Assembly: GCF_040529055.1 (NCBI RefSeq)
Contig: NZ_CP132342.1
Span: forward strand, 248,001 to 312,000
Reading direction: 5' to 3'
Origin: Xanthomonas sontii
GTDB taxonomy: Bacteria > Pseudomonadota > Gammaproteobacteria > Xanthomonadales > Xanthomonadaceae
DNA: 64,000 nt
Positions within the stretch are counted from its first letter, which is position 1. Every line of letters begins with the position of its first letter. Shown one piece after another: positions 9,026 through 17,850 of the stretch. Made by a program: the position numbers and the translations under genes. The notes beneath the pieces were generated by a model. It was given only the letters and a program-made list of their open reading frames with translations. It had not been told where the DNA came from and did no database searches.

Positions 9026-10402
9026 TCAACCGATCCGCGGCAGGGCGCGGGTCAACTGCGCCAGCGCATCCCGCGCGATGCTGTGAAATGCCGCAGACAT
9101 GTGCGCGTCATCGATGACGCGCTCCCAGAACGTCACCGCCATGCCGGCCGCTGCGCGCCAGTCGTCGCGCTGGTCCGGTGTCGGCAACGGCACCACATAG
9201 GCGCGCTCTACCACCTCGCCGCTGGCCGCGGGTCGGAACGCCATCGGCAACATGTCGTAGATCGGTGCCAAGGCAAGCGGCAAGACATCGCCCAGCATCA
9301 GGCCCGCGTTGCCCAGATGCATGTCGTTGTTGCCGATCAGTGCGCCGAACCAGCCGCACACACGCAGGCGCTGCGCATCTGCGTCGCTCAGCCAGCCTTC
9401 GCGCTGCAGTTGCGGTGCGAACGACCACCAGTCGATGCGCCCATGGCCGAAGTAGGCCGCATCCACCGCGGCCAGCGAGACGAAGCCGCGCCGTCCCAGC
9501 ACAGGCGTGCGGTCGAAACGCGTGGACTGCAGGAACACGCGACCGTCGCTCTCGAGGAGTTCGCTCTCGGCGGCGGCGATACCGTGCGCACGCAGGACGT
9601 CGCTGGCCAGGTGCTCACACCGCAGCAGGTCGCTCCAACGCTGCGCGGCCGGCGTGCCGGCACGCTCGCTGAACTTGACGATGACCGCCGTGTAGCCGCC
9701 TTCCGTGTGCAGGATTGCGGTGAACTTCGGTTGTTCGCCTCCTGCCGACGAGCCCACCGCCTCGCCACGCAAGACGGCATCGGCGCGCTGCGGATAATGC
9801 TGGGATCGCTGCGCCTTCTCCAGCGCATCAGCCGGCTGCAGGGCGGCCTGTTGCGCACGCTGCAAGGCGAACTCGCCCAGGACCAGGTCGCCGGGCTGAT
9901 CTTCGCCATGCCGCAGCAACGACAGGACGACATCGTCAGGCTGCCAGCGCTGCAGATCCTGCGGCGCGCCGATGTCTTCGGCGACGCGCCGTGCGAAGGC
10001 ACGGCCGAGAAAGCCTTGCGGGCGCTGATCGTCCAGGAACCACGGCAGCCCTGGAAACACGCCACCGGCGAATTCACCATGCACCAGAACCGGTCGCGCG
10101 TTCTGCGGAACGAACAGAAATCCATCGCCGTGCATGGCATGGAGATCGCCAAGCGTCTCGGCGCGCCCGTCAGGACGCAGACGGAACAGGGGCCAGCGGC
10201 GGCCTGCCCGGCCCAACGTGCGGCTGAGCGCGTAGCGCGTGGCGCGCGCCTTGCCGATCCGCAGCACCTGATCGCCGGCAGCGCTGAGCAGACGCGAGAC
10301 CGTCGGCTGGCTAATGCCGAACGCCGCTGCGATACCAGGCGCCGTCGCTGCCCCCTCATGGCGCAGAAAAGCAATCAGATCGCGTAGCCGGGCCTCGCTC
10401 AT
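9026..10402 (-). CDS. yjjJ: HipA-family Ser/Thr kinase with N-terminal HTH (YjjJ/HipH type)
   Basis: 458 residues. The N-terminus is a helix-turn-helix (AFGISQPTVSRLLSAAG, residues ~27-43) fused to a HipA-like kinase, the architecture of E. coli YjjJ/HipH. Kinase landmarks are SAGGEQPKF (Gly-rich loop), VIVKFS (ATP Lys), GNNDMHLGN (catalytic loop Asp) and YDMLPMAF (metal-binding Asp). The active-site residues look intact. HipA kinases phosphorylate translation factors such as GltX, and YjjJ acts without a separate HipB antitoxin; the fused HTH may serve autorepression (inference). GAATAGAT repeats lie directly upstream. Confidence 0.88.
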   Translation of the reverse strand: MSEARLRDLIAFLRHEGAATAPGIAAAFGISQPTVSRLLSAAGDQVLRIGKARATRYALSRTLGRAGRRWPLFRLRPDGRAETLGDLHAMHGDGFLFVPQNARPVLVHGEFAGGVFPGLPWFLDDQRPQGFLGRAFARRVAEDIGAPQDLQRWQPDDVVLSLLRHGEDQPGDLVLGEFALQRAQQAALQPADALEKAQRSQHYPQRADAVLRGEAVGSSAGGEQPKFTAILHTEGGYTAVIVKFSERAGTPAAQRWSDLLRCEHLASDVLRAHGIAAAESELLESDGRVFLQSTRFDRTPVLGRRGFVSLAAVDAAYFGHGRIDWWSFAPQLQREGWLSDADAQRLRVCGWFGALIGNNDMHLGNAGLMLGDVLPLALAPIYDMLPMAFRPAASGEVVERAYVVPLPTPDQRDDWRAAAGMAVTFWERVIDDAHMSAAFHSIARDALAQLTRALPRIG

Positions 10403-10615
10403 TCCCGGATTGAATAGATTTATGAATAGATAGTCAAGATAACTAGACTTGTAAGAAGCTGGATTCTTTGGCTATTACCTCGAAATCGGTCTACTGGTGA
10501 CTGCTTTTTTGAATAGATACTTGAAGCGACGGATGGCCAGCCTGCCGAACCTAAGGCGAGCGCCCTGCAGGCGCTCGCCTGACTGCCCGATCCGGCAGAA
10601 GTGCAAGCGACGAGG
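10403..10615. promoter_or_regulatory. AT-rich promoter region of yjjJ-like gene with direct repeats and a hairpin
   Basis: This gap is strikingly AT-rich compared with its surroundings. It carries three exact GAATAGAT copies at 10412-10419, 10424-10431 and 10511-10518; the first two lie within 30 bases of the yjjJ-like start and could be an operator for its own HTH domain (inference). At 10554-10580 there is an 11-bp perfect hairpin (AGGCGAGCGCC, 5-base loop, GGCGCTCGCCT) without a T-tract, placed 36 bases past the stop of the DUF2076 gene, where it could stop or stabilise that transcript. Confidence 0.45.
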
Positions 10616-11251
10616 CTACGTCCAGTTGTCGTTGCCGAAGTCGCCGTCGTCCTGGAAGTCCTGGCCCATGTCCTGCTGCGGCGTGTCGTCGTAGTAGTTG
10701 TTGGTGATGTTCTCGACTACCGTCTCCTGCGGCGCACCGCCGCCGAACAGGCCGCCGCCGTGGTGGCTGCCCAGCAGGCTTTCCACGCCCTCGAACAGGA
10801 ACATGCCGCCGGCCACGCCGGCCGCCGTGGTGGCCGCCGTGCTGAGGAAGCTGGGGCCACGCGCGGCGGCCGGTGCCGGCGTCGGCTCCGCGGCCGCAGC
10901 GCCACCACCGAACCAGCGCTCGCGCCAGCCGGGCGCACCAGCCCCGGCGACGCCTGTGGCGGCGGGCGCAGGCGGCAACTGCGGCGCCGCCGCATTGAAG
11001 CCCTGGCCCAGGAAGCTGGCCGGCGGCGGCGGGGGCGTGGCCGCCTGCTGCAACTGCGCGATCTGCGCCTTGGCCGCCTCCAGTGCGTGCTCCAGCAGCA
11101 AGGTGCGCTGCACCAGCAGATACGCGGCATCGGGTTGATCGGCCAGGCGCGCGTGGATCAGCGCGTCGGCCTGCGGATCTTTGGCCACCCCGCCGGCGCT
11201 GCGCAGGCGCGCCAGGAAGTCTTCGAGAAGCTGCTGTTCTTGCGGAGTCAT
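10616..11251 (-). CDS. DUF2076 domain-containing protein
   Basis: 211 residues from the ATG at 11251, where MTPQEQQLLEDFLARL begins, the standard DUF2076 N-terminus. A helical first half (about 1-70) includes AYLLVQRTLLLEHALEAAKA; then comes a Pro/Ala linker, a Gly-rich segment with a weakly hydrophobic patch (FLSTAATTAAGVAGGMFLFE, ~137-156), a GGGLFGGG stretch, and an acidic tail rich in Asp, Asn and Gln. The family is a periplasmic or membrane-associated ligand-binding-like group of unknown role. The earlier in-frame ATG at 11353 would add a non-family extension. Confidence 0.75.
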   Translation of the reverse strand: MTPQEQQLLEDFLARLRSAGGVAKDPQADALIHARLADQPDAAYLLVQRTLLLEHALEAAKAQIAQLQQAATPPPPPASFLGQGFNAAAPQLPPAPAATGVAGAGAPGWRERWFGGGAAAAEPTPAPAAARGPSFLSTAATTAAGVAGGMFLFEGVESLLGSHHGGGLFGGGAPQETVVENITNNYYDDTPQQDMGQDFQDDGDFGNDNWT

Positions 11252-11465
11252 ACCCGTACCTGGATGCGATGACCGGCCCAGTGCCGGCACGGCACGGTAT
11301 GGGCATGGCCAGGCGCAGGCCAAGGGTGCGTCCGAGCTCCGGTGTATCGGCATTCATCAATCACGCGCGCCGGGAAAAACAGCCCGGCGGCCGCACTGGC
11401 GAACTCCGACATTCTTCCGACAACGCGCGCCAGGTACGCCACCACTCCAAGCGCAGACGCCCTGA

Positions 11466-11669
11466 TTATTCCGCGTCGATGTCCGAACTGGAGGAGGACG
11501 TCGCATGCGGCAGCCGCGCCGCCCACATGTTGTCGACCAGGTTCGGATACGGGCGGCCATTCTCTTCGGCGCGCTGCTTCGCCGCTTCCTTCTGCGACGG
11601 CGACAGCGGCTGGCTGCGTTGACCGCGTGGATTCGGCTTCTTCCACGGAGGCGTCTTGGACGAGGGCAT
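11466..11669 (-). CDS. Small basic conserved hypothetical protein
   Basis: 67 residues, basic in the first half and Ser-rich at the end. The segment PLSPSQKEAAKQRAEENGRPYPNLVDNMWAAR matches a small protein pattern (xxQKxAAKxRAxxxGRPYPNLVDN) that I recall as widespread in Proteobacteria without known function. The surrounding intervals 11252-11465 and 11670-11989 show no other gene. The gene is single and on the same strand as the DUF2076 gene. Confidence 0.6.
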   Translation of the reverse strand: MPSSKTPPWKKPNPRGQRSQPLSPSQKEAAKQRAEENGRPYPNLVDNMWAARLPHATSSSSSDIDAE

Positions 11670-11989
11670 GGGCGTCAGGGTGAGCGGAGAGGAGCCATCG
11701 TGATCCGGCCATGCGTGCGTGCAGGGTGAAGGTGCCAGCGGTCGGCTGTGCCGACACTTAGCCGTTCAACATCTTGCCGGCGGAGGTGCGGTACTCCCCC
11801 CTTCGTCATTACATCAAACTCGCCAGACACCGGCTTGCTTGGCGATCCTCGCACTCCACGACGCGTAAGATTGCACCGCGCCAACTCGAGCCCACACTGC
11901 ATCACCTCCACCATTGCCAGCCAACTGAGCGGAAGCCAATGTCGGCGTCGCCGAGCGATGGTTGGAATTATTTACCCACCGGAATGCGT

Positions 11990-12535
11990 ATGAGCAAGCA
12001 ACACACAGACATCAGCAAGTTCCTCAGCTTTGTGCTTCGCCACGAGCCACAGGCCGCTGGCATTACCCTCGACAGCGAAGGCTGGGCGGAGGTCGATGCG
12101 TTGATCGCAGGTGCTGTGCAAAGCGGCAGGACGCTCGACGCAGACCTCATTCGTGCCGTGGTGGACAACAGCGACAAAAAACGTTTTGCACTGTCGGAAG
12201 ATGGCAGGCGCATCCGTGCCGTACAGGGCCATTCGACCGAGAGCGTCGCCATCCAGTACGGCGCCAAAGTGCCGCCGGAGTTCCTCTACCACGGCACCGC
12301 CACACGGTTTCTGGACGCGATCCTGGCCGAGGGCTTGCGTGCGGGCCAACGGCATCATGTGCATCTGTCGCAAGACATCGCGACCGCGACCACGGTCGGG
12401 CAACGTCATGGCAAGCCGGCTGTCCTGAAAGTCGAAGCCCTGCGAATGCACCAGCAGGGCTCTACCTTCTTTCAGGCGGACAATGGCGTCTGGCTCACCC
12501 AGGCAGTTCCGAGCAGCTTTTTCTCGGAAATCTAG
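11990..12535 (+). CDS. kptA: RNA 2'-phosphotransferase KptA/Tpt1
   Basis: 181 residues. KptA moves a 2'-phosphate from RNA to NAD+, giving ADP-ribose 1'',2''-cyclic phosphate; in yeast it finishes tRNA splicing, and in bacteria its target is unclear. The family layout is complete: ISKFLSFVLRHEP, LDSEGWAEVDALI (winged-helix lobe), then RIRAVQGHS, FLYHGTA and HVHLSQD, which hold the conserved Arg-His-Arg type NAD/RNA contacts. The ATG at 11990 fits family length; an ATG at 11984 is equally possible. Codon use is less GC-biased than its neighbours, which may mean transfer. It converges on the deacetylase gene. Confidence 0.92.
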   Translation: MSKQHTDISKFLSFVLRHEPQAAGITLDSEGWAEVDALIAGAVQSGRTLDADLIRAVVDNSDKKRFALSEDGRRIRAVQGHSTESVAIQYGAKVPPEFLYHGTATRFLDAILAEGLRAGQRHHVHLSQDIATATTVGQRHGKPAVLKVEALRMHQQGSTFFQADNGVWLTQAVPSSFFSEI

Positions 12536-12649
12536 TTCCTATGGCTATCTCGCTTGGGCACCCATACCGCGTGTGCGACTGGGCAGCGACATCCAGGGAC
12601 TCATAATCCTTTGCTCCGATTTGGCGGGCGTTACGAGACGATCCCTGCA

Positions 12650-13618
12650 TTACTCCGAATCCACCCCCGCTAGCGCGAACACCCAGCGCGGCACCACCGG
12701 TTCGCCGGCATAGAAGTCCTTCGGCTTGTCCTCGGCCATCGCCCAGCGGTGCAGCCAGCTGATCCCGCCAGGGCCGGTGTACCCCTCGGCGTGGGTGTAG
12801 GCGGGATCGCGCAATGCCTCCTCCAGGCCGATGAAGGCATAGCCGCGGCGGCGCGTGGCCGCGACCAGCTCGGGGAAAGCGGCGGCGTTGAGCGCGTTCG
12901 CGTGCATCAGCCAGACCTGTGGGATGCGGCGGCCGAACAGGGCCTGCGATTCGCACTCGAAGAAATCCAGCTTGTTGAGCATGTATGGCACGTAGCCCTT
13001 GCGCAGGCGCAGCAGCATGGCGTCGCGCGCCGGGCCTGCCGGCTCGTCCAGCACATGCGCGTAGGCGAACGCCCAGACCCACTCGCCGCTGTCCACGGTG
13101 ACCGGCGCGATGCGGTAGCCATGCGCTGCCAGGAACGCGTTGACCGCCTCGCGGTCGGCAACGCTGCGGCCGGTCGCGAGGTACGGATGACGGAACCACT
13201 GCAGCGGCTGGCCGCGCTCGGCGAGCAACGGCCGCAACGTGCGCTCGCCACGCACGATCGCGTCTTCGTACGCCGGCACGCCGACCTGATGCAGGTTCAC
13301 GTGGCCGTAAGTGTGGTTGCCCAGCGCATAGCCGGCATCCAGCCAGTCGCGCAGCATCGCCACGCGTTGCGGCTGCACCTGTCCGTCCTGCTCCAGCTTG
13401 TCTTCGTTGACGAAGCCAACGACGGGTACCTGCGCCTGCCGCAGCGAGGCCATCAACTGCGCATGCAGCGCCGGCAACTGGGCAGGCGGCGTCTGCTCGA
13501 TGCGCTGCCACGGCAGGTCGTCGATGGTCACCGCAATGCGGCGGGTGTCGTCCTGGGCCTGGGCGAATGCGGCGAAGCACAGCAGGGCTGGCAGCAGCAG
13601 GCAGCGAAGCAGTTTCAT
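12650..13618 (-). CDS. Secreted polysaccharide deacetylase family protein
   Basis: 322 residues from the ATG at 13618, with an AGGGA ribosome site and a signal peptide ending FAQAQ. NodB-fold motifs are visible: AVTIDDLPW (catalytic and metal Asp), GNHTYGH (the two metal His) and WFRHPYLATG (active-site groove). These predict a metal-dependent carbohydrate esterase 4 deacetylase acting on N- or O-acetyl groups of a periplasmic glycan; the exact glycan is not deducible. Divergent from the esterase-like lipoprotein gene at 13732, with a short shared promoter gap. Confidence 0.88.
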   Translation of the reverse strand: MKLLRCLLLPALLCFAAFAQAQDDTRRIAVTIDDLPWQRIEQTPPAQLPALHAQLMASLRQAQVPVVGFVNEDKLEQDGQVQPQRVAMLRDWLDAGYALGNHTYGHVNLHQVGVPAYEDAIVRGERTLRPLLAERGQPLQWFRHPYLATGRSVADREAVNAFLAAHGYRIAPVTVDSGEWVWAFAYAHVLDEPAGPARDAMLLRLRKGYVPYMLNKLDFFECESQALFGRRIPQVWLMHANALNAAAFPELVAATRRRGYAFIGLEEALRDPAYTHAEGYTGPGGISWLHRWAMAEDKPKDFYAGEPVVPRWVFALAGVDSE

Positions 13619-13731
13619 TGAACGTCCCTGAGAGTTGGGACGCCAGTCTATACGGATGGTCGCCACCGCCGACATGGCACCATGTGCAAGATCCGCACCC
13701 GCGCGGCGACATAACATCAGGAAACGACGGA

Positions 13732-14700
13732 ATGAGGAAAGCGCTTTGGCTTGTCTGGACGTGCCTGCTGCTCGCCGGGTGCACGAACACGGCGCAGGCG
13801 CCCGCGGCAGCGTCTGCAACGAAGGAGGCCACCACGCAACCGGTGCCACCTCCCGCACGCACGGTAGCGACGCAGTTCGGTGGTCAGCGCGGCAGCGGTG
13901 CGCCGTACGAACTGGCTGGAAGCCAGGTGTGGGATGTCCCCGATCCCGTGTCCGGCCGCACTTACCAGGTGTTCGTGGCGTTGCCTGCCGGCTATGCCGA
14001 CCATCCCGAGCGGCGCTACCCGGTGCTGTACGCCACCGATGCCGACTACGCGTTTCCCGTGACGCGGCAGATTGCGCGGCGCCTGAACGGCGAAGGTCCG
14101 GCTATCGAGGACTTCATCCTGGTCGGCTTGTCGTATGCACTCGGCGATGAGCCGATGCCGAGCCGGCGCCGCGACTACACGCCCACCACCGAGGCCGGCG
14201 ATGTTGCGGCCGCCGGTGCCACTCACGGGGGTTCCAGCACCTACATTGCGTACTTGCGCGACCAAGTGCTCCCTTTCGTTGCGCTGCACTATCGCACCGA
14301 TGAAGCGCGGCGCCTGTTCCTTGGCCATTCCTACGGCGGCCTGCTCGGTACGCAGATCCTGCTGAGCTGCCCGGAGCTGTTCTCCGGCTACATCCTGGGC
14401 AGTCCGTCGTACTGGTTCGGCGAGCATGCCATGCGCGCGGAGGAGGCCCGCTTCGCTTCCAGTCACCGCGATCTGCCGGCACAGGTCTACATGTATGTCG
14501 GCGAGTACGAACAGCGTCGCTACGGCAAGCGTTACGATATGGTGACCGATGCGCAGCAGATGGTGCAGAGCTTGCGCGGACGGCACTATCGGTCGCTGCG
14601 CCTGCAGATGGACGTGCTGGACGACGAGGATCACCTGAGCGTTGCGCCGCGCGGGCTTACCCATGGCTTGAAGTTTCTGCTGGGTGTTCCGCGGCAGTGA
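13732..14700 (+). CDS. Alpha/beta-hydrolase lipoprotein, esterase D/IroE-like
   Basis: 322 residues. The N-terminus is a lipoprotein signal (WTCLLLAGC, lipobox Cys near residue 17). The catalytic region has YPVLYATDADYAF, FLGHSYGG with the nucleophile Ser, GSPSYWFGE, and a C-terminal DEDHLSVAP with the catalytic His. This is the putative-esterase family that includes ferric-siderophore esterases such as IroE and BesA, and esterase D-like enzymes. A periplasmic role in cleaving a siderophore or ester conjugate is possible, but no siderophore genes lie nearby. ATG at 13732 is preceded by AGGAAACGACGGA. Confidence 0.78.
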   Translation: MRKALWLVWTCLLLAGCTNTAQAPAAASATKEATTQPVPPPARTVATQFGGQRGSGAPYELAGSQVWDVPDPVSGRTYQVFVALPAGYADHPERRYPVLYATDADYAFPVTRQIARRLNGEGPAIEDFILVGLSYALGDEPMPSRRRDYTPTTEAGDVAAAGATHGGSSTYIAYLRDQVLPFVALHYRTDEARRLFLGHSYGGLLGTQILLSCPELFSGYILGSPSYWFGEHAMRAEEARFASSHRDLPAQVYMYVGEYEQRRYGKRYDMVTDAQQMVQSLRGRHYRSLRLQMDVLDDEDHLSVAPRGLTHGLKFLLGVPRQ

Positions 14701-14751
14701 GGCGCGGCGCGCACGCCGCCGGTCGGGCGGATGCTGCATCTCCACGGATGG

Positions 14752-14783
14752 CGTTGTCGCGGCTGAAACCGCTCCTACAGGTG
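14752..14783 (+). repeat. Short GC-rich dispersed repeat, CGCGGCTGAAACCGCTCCTACAG type
   Basis: One of several near-identical copies of a sequence reading cgcggctgaa[a/g]ccgctcc[t/c]acag in this window (others at 36506-36532 and 52006-52034). It contains an internal dyad (CGGCTGAAACCG). It lies in the 174-base gap between convergent genes and is an extragenic repeat of REP type. Nothing else is seen in this gap. Confidence 0.6.
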
Positions 14784-14874
14784 CCGGCCGGCCGCCGTTA
14801 AAGGTCTTCTAAAGCAACGCCATTTACCGGCACGTGTTCGCAGAGGTTTACATAAGGCACCGCACAAAAGCCGG

Positions 14875-15795
14875 TCAGTACTTCAGCGCATCCGCCGTCG
14901 GCGCCAGTGGCGCGAACCGCGCGCCGCTGAAATCGTGCAGCAACCGGAATACCTGGGCACCCCGCTGCGCCACTTCGCGAAAGTCGCTCTTGCGCAGACG
15001 ATAGAGCCTGCCCTCGCGCGCGAACACCAGGTCGCCGCCATCCCAGTCGGCCCAGTCGCTGCCCGGCAGATCGACCAGCAAGGTGCCGTCGCGGTCCAGC
15101 ACCCGGTGATCCAGGCCATACCACGCATGATTGTCCTGGCCGACCGCATACAGCAGCGACTGCAGGCGGCAGCCATTGGCGCCGAGCTTCTCGCGCACGC
15201 GCGGGCGGCTGAAGCGGAACAATGCGCCGCTGCGCAGCCCGCCACGTTCGCCCTCGCCGTCATCGCGCAACTGCCAGCCATCGCGCTCGCGCAACACGCC
15301 GTCGATCAGCTCGTCCTCGCCGCCGCCCGAATGCGAGCCGAACGGCCGCACCTGCAGATGGTGCGGCAACTGGAATCCGGTCGGCATCGGAAAAGGATCC
15401 CGCCCCTCGCGTGGCCGGTGGTTCAACAACAAGGTCCGCTCGTCCTCGAACATCCCGCCGCCGCCCCAGCAGTCGCCCTTCGGCCACAGCGCCAGTGCGG
15501 TGAAGAACGGCGGCCGCGACAGCGCGGTCCAGGTGCCGAAGTCGCCGCGCTGCTTGGAGGCGAAGTACACCAGCAGCCGCCCCGACGGCGACAGATCGCA
15601 GCGCCGCTCGTAGATGCGGCCCTTGAACCACTGGCCGTGCACGAACGTGTCGTCGCGCAGATCCCAGTGGATCAGCTGCACCTGCTTGCTCGGCCCGCGG
15701 CGGAAGATCACCCCGATGCGCGCCTCGCGCGCCAGCAAGGCGAACAGGCGGGTTGACGGCGGGCACTGCAACGCTGGGGATTGTGCGGGCTCCAT
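14875..15795 (-). CDS. Conserved hypothetical protein, possible beta-propeller
   Basis: 306 residues. The ATG at 15795 has a strong GAGGAG site eight bases upstream. No signal peptide, no membrane helix. Repeated short strands with aromatic and Asp/Gly turns (for example RLLVYFASKQ, WADWDGGDLVFAREGRLYRL) suggest a beta-propeller or WD-like fold of about 40-residue blades. I do not recognise the family and assign no function. It has a short GC-rich gap on both sides. Confidence 0.6.
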   Translation of the reverse strand: MEPAQSPALQCPPSTRLFALLAREARIGVIFRRGPSKQVQLIHWDLRDDTFVHGQWFKGRIYERRCDLSPSGRLLVYFASKQRGDFGTWTALSRPPFFTALALWPKGDCWGGGGMFEDERTLLLNHRPREGRDPFPMPTGFQLPHHLQVRPFGSHSGGGEDELIDGVLRERDGWQLRDDGEGERGGLRSGALFRFSRPRVREKLGANGCRLQSLLYAVGQDNHAWYGLDHRVLDRDGTLLVDLPGSDWADWDGGDLVFAREGRLYRLRKSDFREVAQRGAQVFRLLHDFSGARFAPLAPTADALKY

Positions 15796-15944
15796 CTGCG
15801 GATCTCCTCGCAGGACACGGCTGTCACAGTGGCAGACCCGCGGCACCGCGACAACCACCGCCGGCGCGCCGCATTCGCGACGCGCATGCCATCACCGATG
15901 TCCGCAAACGGCGGGCCACCCGGGCCCGCCTCTACCGCGTCGCG

Positions 15945-16736
15945 CTACTTGGCGATCACCGACGTCCCCGACGGCACCATGTAGCAGGCCTGCGCCTTGG
16001 CACAGGCCTCGGCGTTGATCTCGGCGATCTGGCTGGCCAGGTACTGCTCCGGGGTCAGGCCCATGCGGTTGCGGTAGGCGTTGTCCGCATCGGCCTTCGC
16101 CACCTGCTCCTGCTCGCGCTGGCGCTCGGCGGTGGTGGCTTCCACCAGGGTCTTGACCCGCTGCTGCTGCGCCGCGGTCAGGTTCATCTGCTGCAGCACG
16201 TCGGGATTGGGACGGGCGCGGCCGAGGGTGATGTTCTGGATCTGGATCGGCAGGCCCTGCTCCTTGACCAGGGCGCGCACGTTCTCGGTCACCGCCTCGT
16301 CGATCTTCCGTGCACTGTCCGGGTCGCTCATCATCCGCGTCATGTCGTAGCGCTTGACCTGGTCGCGCACGATCGCCGCGTACTGGCTGGCGACGTTGTT
16401 CTTGAACCAATCCTGGCCGAAGCCGGACAGCAGCCGCGCCGGCGCGGTGATGCGGTATTGGATCTGCGTGGAGAAGTCCAACAGGATGTTGTCGCTGGAC
16501 GAAAAGTCGTCAAACGCCACCTGCACCGTCTGCGGCGTGGTGTCCACGTACACCGCCGACGTTGTCATCCACGTGTAGGTCCGGCCGGGATCGCGCACAT
16601 CGTCCAGACGGATGCCGCCCTTGCCGAACAGCAGCGGCTTGTCCACCAACACCGCCTGCTGCCCCGGATCGGGCGAGACCACAGTACAGCCGCACAGCAA
16701 GGCCGCCACGGCGGCGGCCAGCATGGAATGTTTCAT
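15945..16736 (-). CDS. SPFH/prohibitin (band 7) domain lipoprotein
   Basis: 263 residues from the ATG at 16736, which has AGGGGG nine bases upstream. The signal peptide ends in a lipobox (AALLCGC, Cys near 16). The band 7 domain spans about residues 30-190 (QQAVLVDKPLLFGKGG, then TPQTVQVAFDDF and QIQYRI) and is followed by a coiled coil (about 185-225, rich in Glu/Gln/Ala) and a Cys-containing tail. Band 7 proteins assemble into membrane rings or scaffolds that control proteases or lipid domains. A lipoprotein form anchored in the envelope is less common. The next upstream gene is unrelated. Confidence 0.8.
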   Translation of the reverse strand: MKHSMLAAAVAALLCGCTVVSPDPGQQAVLVDKPLLFGKGGIRLDDVRDPGRTYTWMTTSAVYVDTTPQTVQVAFDDFSSSDNILLDFSTQIQYRITAPARLLSGFGQDWFKNNVASQYAAIVRDQVKRYDMTRMMSDPDSARKIDEAVTENVRALVKEQGLPIQIQNITLGRARPNPDVLQQMNLTAAQQQRVKTLVEATTAERQREQEQVAKADADNAYRNRMGLTPEQYLASQIAEINAEACAKAQACYMVPSGTSVIAK

Positions 16737-16910
16737 CGATGTCCCCCTGAAGGACGGCGCCGCGCGCCGTCGTGTGCGGGCGATGCTAGCGTATCTAGGG
16801 GGTGCAAGGCATCTGCTGGTCTGCTGGCGCCAGCCAGGCGCCGCTCCTCTCGCGCCGCGTCCTGCGCCCAAGGCTGACGCCGGCAGGCTGAAGCCCAGAA
16901 GACGTCAGGC

Positions 16911-17735
16911 TCAGTGCTTCGAACTGGCAGGCGCAATCGCGCGGCACTGTGCAAGCACCGCCTCACCTGCGGGGCTTTCCCTCGTCATGGGAAGATCGCC
17001 AAAGGCTTGGAGCACCTCGGTCCGCACACGCTCGGCGCTCTCGGATGAATCGACAAGATGCCGATCGTCCGACGCCATGCCGAAGCCCGGCAGCGCAGCA
17101 GGCTCCAGATGTCCCAATGCCACCAGTTGCCCGCACAGCCCGTAGTGGTAGGCGGCGTACTCGTCCCCAGCCAACGGCACGTCGCCAGCGGCGAACATGC
17201 CCACGTGGAAGCCCTCATGCGCCACCAGATCGGCGACGTTGGCCAGCGTCGCCTCTTCGCTCTGCAGCACCGGCACGATGAGGACGAGCTTCGGCCCTCT
17301 GCCCACCCTGTAGAAAGTCGCCTTGTAGTCCACCCGACTGGGCACGACGAGCAACGTGATGGCGATGTTCTGCACGTGCGACTGGGCGCTGACCAACGCG
17401 AGCGCCTCGGAGGCTATGTGGCAGATCCGCTCAGGCGCGCGCTCCAGTCCCTTGGCAAAAGCCACCTTGATGCGGCGATCGCTGCAGACGATGCGTTTTT
17501 CGAAGTGCACGGGCTGCGCGAGCCCCTGCGTCGCGACCTGAGAGCGTGTCAGGAACAAGCCCATCCCATTGATGGCACTGTGCCTGTTCATGCCCTCGAC
17601 GGAGAGGCGCGGTGCATCCGCCGCCAGCGCTTGCGTGCAGATGAGTGCCACCCAGATGCATTGGAGGGCCAGCAGACGCGCCCGGCTGCAATTGCGCACG
17701 TTGTGCTGCAACCTCGTGACCGAGTCAACCCGCAT
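16911..17735 (-). CDS. Exported putative zinc metallopeptidase, HExxH-x14-E (paralogue 1)
   Basis: 274 residues with a signal peptide (hydrophobic LLALQCIWVALICTQALA). At residues 173-177 there is HEGFH, preceded by VADLVA, and a Glu 15 residues after the second His in DEYAAYHYGLCGQL. This HExxH plus downstream Glu pattern is that of gluzincin-type zinc peptidases. The gene at 18465-19313 has the same motif at the same spacing and the same AxxxGxCxQL continuation, so the two are paralogues. I do not recognise a named family. Substrate unknown; the location is periplasmic or extracellular. Confidence 0.6.
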   Translation of the reverse strand: MRVDSVTRLQHNVRNCSRARLLALQCIWVALICTQALAADAPRLSVEGMNRHSAINGMGLFLTRSQVATQGLAQPVHFEKRIVCSDRRIKVAFAKGLERAPERICHIASEALALVSAQSHVQNIAITLLVVPSRVDYKATFYRVGRGPKLVLIVPVLQSEEATLANVADLVAHEGFHVGMFAAGDVPLAGDEYAAYHYGLCGQLVALGHLEPAALPGFGMASDDRHLVDSSESAERVRTEVLQAFGDLPMTRESPAGEAVLAQCRAIAPASSKH

Positions 17736-17850
17736 CGAAAGCCATTCCCTGAGGTGCGTGGTCTAGAGGCCGCAGGTGCCCAGCACCCTGTGGCCCGGAT
17801 GATCCAGTGGGAAGAGAGCGCATAGGCAACCTGTCGATCCGGCAGGACAT

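Noticed and set aside
11675..11914. A 79-residue minus-strand frame before kptA
   Set aside because: No ribosome site, no family, and low-complexity text. It may be remnant DNA only.
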